Shown here: positions 5,313 to 10,081 of the stretch, piece by piece
Numbering within the stretch: position 1 is the stretch's first letter
How the letters are laid out: each line of letters begins with the position of its first letter
Origin: an uncultured Spartobacteria bacterium
Lineage (GTDB): Bacteria > Verrucomicrobiota > Verrucomicrobiae > Chthoniobacterales > UBA6821
Direction: 5' to 3'
NCBI GenBank assembly: GCA_903919105.1
Contig: CAIXGT010000144.1
Location: 1-10,081, forward strand
Length of the DNA: 10,081 bases
Position numbers and translations under genes: made by a program
The notes under the pieces: model-generated
Database searches by the model: none
Told to the model about the DNA's origin: nothing
The model's input: only the letters and a program-made list of their open reading frames with translations

Positions 5313-7690
5313 GCAGTGAGGGAAGGTGGCTGGATGATCCACAAGCGTTTCTTTCCTGTGCGTTTCAGGTGAAACCGATCCGGGAATTTCTTCTCTAGCT
5401 TCCCCAGTAGCTTGCCACACTGTTCAGCAGCTCCATCCAGCAGCTTGCGTGCGGTCATGTGGCCTTTAGTACCCACTTCAGTGAGCTTGTCCCGTAACTC
5501 AGTGGCGCTTCCTTCCCATGGGTTAAACTCCCCTGAGCCGTCGTCCTTGAAATCCAAGGCAGTAGGCCCAAAGAGAGCATCATCCACCAGTGCAAGCAGA
5601 AGGGATTCAGGCTCTAGTTCAAAAAGCTGTTCCTCAATGTCTACGTCGACATAGGAACGGACCCCATAGCGCCGATCCTTAAGCGTTTCTGGAACATCTA
5701 ACGACAGCAGGTGAGAGCAAAAAGCCGGCAACTCCCTCTCGACAGCCTGAATGAAAACATCCAGCGGGTCCGTCTCACCATCATATCGTGCAAAGAAATC
5801 CTCATCGGTAGTTTTCAGGAGCAGCAGCTTGTCCCTGAAGTCTGGGGTAAGTGGTGGGAGACATTTCAGGCGCTCAGGCTCATTATTCAGAGAGATGCTA
5901 ACCCTCCACTGAGGTTTCACCGTTCCAGCTACCTTGTTCTTTTCATGGAGGCGCTGAGAGTGGTTCACGCACAGTTCCTTGATTTTTTCCCCTAGCAGTA
6001 ACCTGTCGTCGTAGCGGACGGATGACGGGATTTCCTCAATCTTTAGGTGTTCACTGGCGATCAGTTCAGAATTAAAGTCTGTCTTTCCGTTTAGGTAGCT
6101 TTTCGGGTCTGCCTGCCGGCCTGCCAGCACTGCGGTGATGATCTTTGACTGAACAACTGACTTCCCTCCGCCAGAGGGACCACACAGCACAAGCGCTTGC
6201 CCGTGCCGGCGCTGATTCTCCCTCAGTGCCTCATAGCCAAACTTCAGCCACAAGCGAAAGCGAAGGGAGCCATCCTCCCCAAGTAGCGTCAGCAGCAAAC
6301 TTATGATGGTTTCACACTCCCCCTCTACAGGTTGAATCAACTTGGGAGTGGACGTGACTAGCAGACGTACATTCCCATAGTCGTAGAAGCCGGCCTTGTG
6401 ACCAGCGACAGAGGCCACAAAATCCACGTAGCGCACCTTCACCACATGGTTGAGCACCCTATCAATCTGACCGGGAATCGTTCCCCCAGCAGGGTCATCG
6501 GGCTTTTTCAGCGGCTTGTTATCCAGTCCGAAATCCACCCTTAGAAACCTGGCAATCTCAGCTTGATTTAGTTCACTAAAACCGTCGTCACCCTCTCGCC
6601 TGAAATAGTACTTGGACCCCTTCCACCAGAGATCCAATTTCTCAATCACTTCCATCGGATCTAAGACTACCGTGGGAGATACGGACCCAGCCGGCAGCAC
6701 CTCAGCAGTGATAGCCTTCAGCGGGGGCGCCAGTTCCTCAGCGGCAGTGATGCACTCCATCAGATCAGCCCGTGTAAAACCGGCTTTCTGAGCGTCATTC
6801 AGGTCTTTGTGGGTGCCGGGTATGCGAACCACAGAAACCGGCACCACAGCAGCAGCAGCGACATCTTTAAGCCACTCTTCAGCGGCATTCCGTCCGTTTT
6901 TGGTCTCATCATTCTGCATTAGCGCCACCAGGTTTCCCGCCTGGCACAGACTCGCCGGCTTCCCATTCTTAGCGCCACGGGTAACGATGAAGCACAGACG
7001 GTCATCAGGGGGTGTTCCCGTCAGGTCTATAAAGGAAAATAGATCCCACTGACTTTCAGATATTACCGTTTCCCGTGCCGTGGATGGATCACCGATGACC
7101 AGTGGATGAGAACCGATTCCTGTTGGATCAAAAAACCATCCTTTCCCATCTTCACGGCGCACATGAGCACCGATCACGACGCCGGCTTGCTGAACGGGGA
7201 AGGCGAACTGACCACGGCTCATCCCGATCAGCGACCGGGAGCGCAACCATTCCACCAGCGTAAGAGAGTATCCCCTCCAATCTCTCAACTTGGTAGCGGC
7301 AGCGTCATTGAAGGAATCAACGCACTTGTTCCATTCATAGGCAGCAGGCACAGCAGCGTCAGGCGCTCGTCTGGGAGGCTTTTGAGGTGCCGGCGCCATA
7401 ATGTGGCCCGACAGTTCCAAATAGCGCTTTACGGCCTCAGTGTTGCTTAGGTTTTCGTATCGCTCTATGAAGGTGATTTCATCCCCCTTGAGATCATCAC
7501 CGGCGCCGTGGTCCTTCCATCCCCAGCCATCGGGTTTCTGAAAGATGGAAAAGCTGGCTCTCTTCTCATCGGGTCTGAAGGGAGATTTCATGCTTCCTCC
7601 ATGAGTGGGTGTGGCATAACCGAACCGTGCCAGCAGGTCCGGGAGTGGAAGCCGTTGCTTTGCTGCTAGGATGTCAGGTGAATTGCTCAT
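5309..7690 (-). CDS. Primase-helicase replication protein (SF3 ATPase)
   Basis: This 793-aa protein is laid out like a replication initiator of satellite phages and plasmids. Residues 10-95 align by pattern with a CHC2 primase domain (SPFRPDEKRASFSIF, then DEITFIERYENLSNTEAVKRYLEL). All four zinc ligands are replaced. A Toprim-like region follows (about 205-305) with E212 (VISESQWD) and KDLNDAQKAG (295-304); the usual DxD is not evident. The SF3 helicase core spans about 470-640: Walker A GPSGGGKS (504-511), Walker B LKIEEI (549-554), a sensor Asn in VSISLNNE (597-604) and a possible Arg finger at R619. The C-terminal 100 residues may bind DNA. I start at ATG 7690, which overlaps the stop of the upstream HTH gene as ATGA; the frame is open to 7834, but that part is a read-through of the HTH gene. 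It probably unwinds and primes the element's own DNA from the flanking GTGAC clusters. Confidence 0.88.
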   Translation of the reverse strand: MSNSPDILAAKQRLPLPDLLARFGYATPTHGGSMKSPFRPDEKRASFSIFQKPDGWGWKDHGAGDDLKGDEITFIERYENLSNTEAVKRYLELSGHIMAPAPQKPPRRAPDAAVPAAYEWNKCVDSFNDAAATKLRDWRGYSLTLVEWLRSRSLIGMSRGQFAFPVQQAGVVIGAHVRREDGKGWFFDPTGIGSHPLVIGDPSTARETVISESQWDLFSFIDLTGTPPDDRLCFIVTRGAKNGKPASLCQAGNLVALMQNDETKNGRNAAEEWLKDVAAAAVVPVSVVRIPGTHKDLNDAQKAGFTRADLMECITAAEELAPPLKAITAEVLPAGSVSPTVVLDPMEVIEKLDLWWKGSKYYFRREGDDGFSELNQAEIARFLRVDFGLDNKPLKKPDDPAGGTIPGQIDRVLNHVVKVRYVDFVASVAGHKAGFYDYGNVRLLVTSTPKLIQPVEGECETIISLLLTLLGEDGSLRFRLWLKFGYEALRENQRRHGQALVLCGPSGGGKSVVQSKIITAVLAGRQADPKSYLNGKTDFNSELIASEHLKIEEIPSSVRYDDRLLLGEKIKELCVNHSQRLHEKNKVAGTVKPQWRVSISLNNEPERLKCLPPLTPDFRDKLLLLKTTDEDFFARYDGETDPLDVFIQAVERELPAFCSHLLSLDVPETLKDRRYGVRSYVDVDIEEQLFELEPESLLLALVDDALFGPTALDFKDDGSGEFNPWEGSATELRDKLTEVGTKGHMTARKLLDGAAEQCGKLLGKLEKKFPDRFHLKRTGKKRLWIIQPPSLTA

Positions 7691-8007
7691 GACCGTGCTG
7701 GAGTCTGGGGACCGTTCCCGGCGAACTCGCCGGCTTCCAGTCGGGTGTTGAATCGGGCAATTTCCTCCCTTGTGATGTAGTGACGACCAGCGATGACGCA
7801 GGTGTTGATCCATCCCCGTTTCCTGAATCGCCACAGCGTTACCGGGGAAAGCCCGGATTGCTGCACAAAGCAGTCCATAGAAATAGGAGGGTGCGCCCCC
7901 AGAGGCACAGCCTCATGGGTGTGGGTGTAGCCCGTTACCGGGTGTTGATACGCTTCAAGGGATTTGATCCCCTGAGCGTCCGATGTTGTTTTGTTGTTTC
8001 TTGACAT
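7687..8007 (-). CDS. Small HTH protein (excisionase/AlpA-like)
   Basis: This 106-aa protein has one recognisable segment, a MerR/excisionase-type winged helix at about 43-92 (MDCFVQQSGLSPVTLWRFRKR, then HYITREEIARFNTRL). The first 40 residues are of low complexity and unassigned. Proteins of this class act as recombination directionality factors or as activators of integrase and replication genes in P4-like elements. Its stop overlaps the primase-helicase start (ATGA), so the two are translationally coupled and form one transcript with the HNH gene downstream. The ATG at 8007 has no Shine-Dalgarno; a later start at 7878 would retain the HTH. The start sits inside an inverted-repeat region shared with the divergent gene, which suggests autoregulation. 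Confidence 0.75.
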   Translation of the reverse strand: MSRNNKTTSDAQGIKSLEAYQHPVTGYTHTHEAVPLGAHPPISMDCFVQQSGLSPVTLWRFRKRGWINTCVIAGRHYITREEIARFNTRLEAGEFAGNGPQTPARS

Positions 8008-8050
8008 AACAATAAAGGCGTATTGTCAAAGAAACTGGTTAATGGTTAAT
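8001..8050. promoter_or_regulatory. Divergent control region with palindrome and tandem repeat
   Basis: The 54-bp gap between the two divergent HTH genes and its edge carry two symmetric motifs. ACAATA (8009-8014) and TATTGT (8021-8026) form a 6-bp inverted repeat with a 6-bp spacer, flanked by outward copies of TTGACA (8001-8006 plus, 8029-8024 minus). Next to it is a perfect tandem repeat of GGTTAAT (8037-8043 and 8044-8050). For the plus gene, TTGTCA (8023-8028) and GTTAAT (8045-8050), 16 bp apart, make a fair promoter. The overlap of motifs and starts points to operator sites for one or both HTH proteins. Promoter calls are by eye only. Confidence 0.5.
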
Positions 8051-8061
8051 GCTAGAACAGT

Positions 8062-8496
8062 GTGAAAAAGAAACTAATCCCCCCAAAAGCAGCGGCAGCG
8101 ATGGCCGGCGTCTCAACGGTAGCTTTATGGAAAGCAGCCCAGAGGGGTGAGCTTTTGAGAGCGACGGTTACAAATAGGGGCGCTCTTTATGAATCCTCTG
8201 AAATCCAGAAATGGAAAAGGCTTAGAAAAGAAAGAAGTAAAACCCCACGAATTTCTACTTTGGAAGGTGCACGCCAGATGTTCGACCAGTGGCATCTCCT
8301 GGAGAAGAAAAGCAGCACTGCGATCAACCTATGGGGATGGAGCTTAGATAAACAGTGGAGAGTTCGCTGTCTTCTCAAGCCAATGGCAGAATTATGGAAC
8401 AAACTGCCAGCGGATGATCCAGATGAAAAAAGGTTTCCTTACCTGAAAGAGAGCAGAGACCATTTTAGAAACTTTTTCCGCAGTGACGGATGGTGA
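8062..8496 (+). CDS. HTH protein with unknown C-terminal domain
   Basis: This 144-aa protein has an N-terminal excisionase-like winged helix (about 5-52: PPKAAAAMAGVSTVALWKAA, then ALYESSEIQKWKR). A basic linker (RLRKERSK, 53-60) and an unassigned 85-residue segment rich in Trp and charged residues follow. It is the only plus-strand gene in the element and diverges from the HTH/primase cluster, so a repressor or switch role is plausible. The start is GTG at 8062 without a Shine-Dalgarno; no better one precedes the HTH. Ten of its 14 Arg codons are AGA or AGG, unlike rnr where CGN dominates, and its base composition is the most AT-rich in the window. The last codons overlap the first GTGAC repeats. 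The protein family beyond the HTH is not recognised. Confidence 0.7.
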   Translation: MKKKLIPPKAAAAMAGVSTVALWKAAQRGELLRATVTNRGALYESSEIQKWKRLRKERSKTPRISTLEGARQMFDQWHLLEKKSSTAINLWGWSLDKQWRVRCLLKPMAELWNKLPADDPDEKRFPYLKESRDHFRNFFRSDGW

Positions 8497-8583
8497 CACC
8501 CTGTGACCGCACTTTCAGCGTACCCGTCACACCATCAACACGCTGAACGGCAGCAACTAACAAGCCCCGGTGACAGATGTGAC
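8483..8583. repeat. GTGAC iteron-like cluster, right (candidate origin)
   Basis: Six GTGAC cores lie within 101 bp: direct at 8483, 8493 and 8503 (exact 10-bp spacing, about one helical turn), inverted at 8526-8530, then direct at 8570 and 8579. Extended copies (AGTGACGG, TGTGACGG, GGTGACAG) share the consensus of the 5169-5258 cluster. It lies between the convergent HTH and integrase genes, where little coding constraint exists, and an AT-richer stretch follows (8584-8600). This is a good candidate for the element's replication origin, recognised by the primase-helicase. Confidence 0.62.
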
Positions 8584-8605
8584 GGTTATTTTGGGATTTT
8601 ACCCA

Positions 8606-9922
8606 CTACGCCACAGCAGCAGCGCCACGGGGAACGATGGAAAGCCCGATTTGCACCTTAGCGGCTTCCTCCCGGAGATGGTCTTTCAGCAGGTGGGAGT
8701 AGGTTTGCATGATGAGCTTCCCACCGTCCACATGCCCCACCCACTTGGCGACAGTTCCCACATCAGTCTTTCCCATGATGCAGTAGGAGATGAAAAGGTG
8801 ACGCATATCATGAAAGCCGAGCCTAGCCACCCCAGCGGCTTCCTTTGCACTGGCAAGCGCCCCCCTAAGCGTCGTTACCCGGAGATCCTTCTTTCCACGG
8901 CGAGGCGAGGGGAAGAGCCACTGAGAATCAGGAGCACGCCGGCTCTTCATGTCCAGCAGGTGCGCTTCAAGCTGGGGATTAAACTCAATCTCTCTCCCGG
9001 TCCCGGTCTTTGTGTCGCCTCCAGTTCCGATCACGACGGACCCTGAAACAAAATCTTCACCGGCGCCGATATGTAGGCAGCGGTTAGTGAAATCCACATG
9101 AGACCAGCGCAGGGACATCCCCTCTTGTTCCCGTGCTCCACAGTACGCCAGTAGCAGCAGGAAGTCGGCAAGCTGGTCCCCGTTGCGTATGGAGAGCACC
9201 TGTTCTCCCAGCGCCCCCTGGTGGCGTTCCCTGGACCGATGAATCAAAAGGCTGAACTTTTCAGGCTCAATCAGTGGTTTCCTTCTAGGTTTAGGGAGAC
9301 CTTTCTTTCCCCACTTGGGGAAGTCTGGTTTTTTGGTGATCCACTTCTTTTCCTCCACTGCATAGGTCAGGAAGTTTCTGAGCGCCACAAAGTCATGTTC
9401 CACCGTCCGGGGGTGTGCCGGCTTCAACTCCTTCCCCCCCAGCTTGCCACCATCAAGACGACGGCTCTTGAATCCAGAGATCATTTGCTGAGTGATGGCA
9501 TCAAGTCGGGTTTCCCAGCCGAAATGACGCACGAAGAGATCCAGTGAACGGACTTCCTTGCCACGGGTGTTCTCAGCCTTCCCTGTATGGTCTTTACTGA
9601 GCAAGTATTCTTGCACAGCGGCTTTCATTCCCGGTTTCCTTCCCGAACTTGGCAAGTTTCCTTCCCGGCGCTCCTGCTTCAGCAGTTCAAGCGCCACCTG
9701 AGCAGCGCTGAGGGTGCGGCAAGGCTCTTTGTTCTCATCCACTAGAGAAAACCGTCTGGCACCTTTGCGTCCATCCTCTTTGACCGTCCACAGCACTGCG
9801 TAGAAGCGCCCGTTGCGCTCCTGCAGACCCTTTACTCTGCGATTGCGATAATCACGAACTGGGATAAACTGCCCGGCATGACTCTTGGGCGCCTTCCTCT
9901 CTGTGCTTTCAGTTCCTTTCAT
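8606..9922 (-). CDS. Tyrosine recombinase (integrase)
   Basis: This 438-aa site-specific recombinase would integrate and excise the element at tRNA-Arg. An N-terminal arm-binding-like domain (about 18-65) is followed by a SAM-like core-binding domain (about 97-195) and the catalytic domain (about 220-420). The active-site set is complete: R264 (CGAREQE), K305 (TKTGTGRE), H371 and R374 (HDMRH), H397 (WVGHVDG) and nucleophile Y408 (TYSHLL). I chose ATG 9922, preceded by AAGAG 7 nt upstream. The frame extends to a TTG at 9958, but those extra residues (CKGLCK) translate the arm-type repeats and look non-coding. The gene sits 83 bp from the tRNA it targets, pointing away from it, and its promoter region carries its own putative binding sites, which suggests autoregulation. 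Confidence 0.95.
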   Translation of the reverse strand: MKGTESTERKAPKSHAGQFIPVRDYRNRRVKGLQERNGRFYAVLWTVKEDGRKGARRFSLVDENKEPCRTLSAAQVALELLKQERREGNLPSSGRKPGMKAAVQEYLLSKDHTGKAENTRGKEVRSLDLFVRHFGWETRLDAITQQMISGFKSRRLDGGKLGGKELKPAHPRTVEHDFVALRNFLTYAVEEKKWITKKPDFPKWGKKGLPKPRRKPLIEPEKFSLLIHRSRERHQGALGEQVLSIRNGDQLADFLLLLAYCGAREQEGMSLRWSHVDFTNRCLHIGAGEDFVSGSVVIGTGGDTKTGTGREIEFNPQLEAHLLDMKSRRAPDSQWLFPSPRRGKKDLRVTTLRGALASAKEAAGVARLGFHDMRHLFISYCIMGKTDVGTVAKWVGHVDGGKLIMQTYSHLLKDHLREEAAKVQIGLSIVPRGAAAVA

Positions 9923-9931
9923 GGCACGACT

Positions 9932-9952
9932 CTTGCACAATCCCTTGCACAG
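9932..9952 (-). promoter_or_regulatory. Right integrase arm-type sites (tandem pair)
   Basis: CTTGCACAA (9932-9940) and CTTGCACAG (9944-9952) repeat with a 12-bp period. They are the inverted counterpart of 4502-4522; 20 bp are identical between the two ends. They lie about 50 bp inside attR and immediately upstream of the integrase ATG, overlapping its ribosome-binding site. Integrase bound here would both build the recombination complex and probably reduce its own expression. Confidence 0.62.
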
Positions 9953-9967
9953 CGTCAAGAATCGACT

Positions 9968-9996
9968 TTTTCAGCTTTCTCTTTTACTCTGTTAAT
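9968..9996 (+). promoter_or_regulatory. Candidate element-borne promoter for tRNA-Arg
   Basis: TTTTCA (9968-9973) and GTTAAT (9991-9996) are separated by 17 bp, each matching four of six sigma-70 consensus bases, and would start transcription a few bases before the tRNA. An alternative is TCGACT (9962-9967) with TACTCT (9985-9990). All DNA upstream of 10001 belongs to the element, so some element sequence must drive the reconstituted tRNA unless another tRNA-Arg(UCU) exists. Assigned by eye. Confidence 0.4.
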
Positions 9997-10000
9997 CAAC

Positions 10001-10043
10001 ACTTTGCGCTCGTAGCTCATCGGATAGAGCAGGGGTTTTCTAA
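10001..10043 (+). repeat. attR: direct repeat inside tRNA-Arg
   Basis: These 43 bp are identical to 4202-4244, comprising 5 bp upstream plus tRNA nucleotides 1-38. Only here do the following bases (ACCCTTGG...) complete the anticodon stem and the rest of the tRNA. Identity stops exactly at the 3' edge of the anticodon loop, so strand exchange most likely occurred in or near that loop. In that case this 5' half came with the element and the 3' half is chromosomal. Confidence 0.93.
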
Positions 10044-10081
10044 ACCCTTGGTAGCAGGTTCGATTCCTGCCGGGCGCACCA
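10006..10081 (+). tRNA. tRNA-Arg (anticodon UCU), integration target
   Basis: This is a complete 76-nt cloverleaf with an encoded CCA. The acceptor stem is GCGCTCG with CGGGCGC (one T-G pair) and the discriminator is A. The D arm is present. The anticodon loop TTTCTAA has TCT at positions 34-36 and the stem is GGGGT with ACCCT. The T loop is GTTCGATTC. It decodes AGA and AGG. The 5' half lies in the attR repeat and the 3' half beyond it, so the gene was rebuilt by the insertion. Its upstream sequence is now element DNA, not bioB. The window ends at the final A of CCA. Confidence 0.97.

Larger units (their letters stand above)
4202..10043. mobile_element. 5.8-kb P4-like integrated satellite or integrative plasmid
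   Basis: The element is delimited by a perfect 43-bp direct repeat (4202-4244 and 10001-10043) overlapping a tRNA-Arg gene, with a tyrosine recombinase next to the right end. One repeat plus the interior is 5,799 bp. It carries a recombinase, two HTH proteins, a primase-helicase, an HNH nuclease, two GTGAC iteron-like clusters and arm-type repeats at both ends. I see no capsid, portal, terminase, tail, lysis, relaxase or type IV secretion gene. The content resembles replication-competent phage satellites such as P4, or a minimal integrative plasmid. Base composition inside is visibly less GC-rich than in rnr and bioB, which supports acquisition by transfer. The boundaries are firm. The lifestyle is an inference. 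Confidence 0.9.

Noticed and set aside
7691..7834. Longer N-terminus for the primase-helicase (start at 7834)
   Set aside because: The extra 48 residues are an out-of-frame reading of the HTH gene. The ATG at 7690 gives an ATGA overlap with that gene and begins just before the conserved region.
9923..9958. TTG start giving a 12-residue longer integrase
   Set aside because: The added residues translate the tandem arm-type repeat, and the ATG at 9922 has its own AAGAG ribosome-binding site.

Overview
The window reads as a bacterial chromosome interrupted by one compact integrated element. The left third (1-4197) is GC-rich and holds ordinary housekeeping genes: tRNA-Gly(CCC), a type IV pilin / GspG-like pseudopilin, ribonuclease R and biotin synthase. 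The pilin N-terminus (SAFTLIELLVVIAIIAIL) and the frequent lack of a recognisable Shine-Dalgarno sequence suggest a Verrucomicrobiota or other PVC-group bacterium. This is an inference from style, not a placement.

From 4202 to 10043 lies a 5,799-bp element bounded by a perfect 43-bp direct repeat. The repeat is the 5' half of a tRNA-Arg(UCU) gene plus 5 bp upstream, and it ends exactly at the last base of the anticodon loop. The complete tRNA is at the right edge (10006-10081). Removing one repeat unit puts the intact tRNA 9 bp downstream of bioB, which gives the pre-integration arrangement. The element therefore supplies the 5' half and upstream region of the tRNA, not the more common 3' half.

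Inside the element, left to right: attL; a 492-bp non-coding arm with integrase-arm-like repeats and a hairpin; an HNH nuclease (-); a possible 54-aa ORF; a first cluster of GTGAC repeats; a 793-aa primase-helicase with an SF3 ATPase (-); a small HTH protein (-) whose stop overlaps the primase start; a divergent HTH protein (+); a second GTGAC cluster; a tyrosine recombinase (-); attR and the tRNA.

The recombinase with its arm sites and one of the HTH proteins would handle integration and excision. The primase-helicase with two iteron-like clusters about 3.3 kb apart resembles the alpha / ori / crr arrangement of satellite phage P4. The divergent HTH pair probably forms the control switch. 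There are no capsid, tail, terminase, conjugation or recognisable cargo genes except the HNH nuclease, so the element looks like a minimal phage satellite or integrative plasmid. This 5.8-kb element is the part worth following up.
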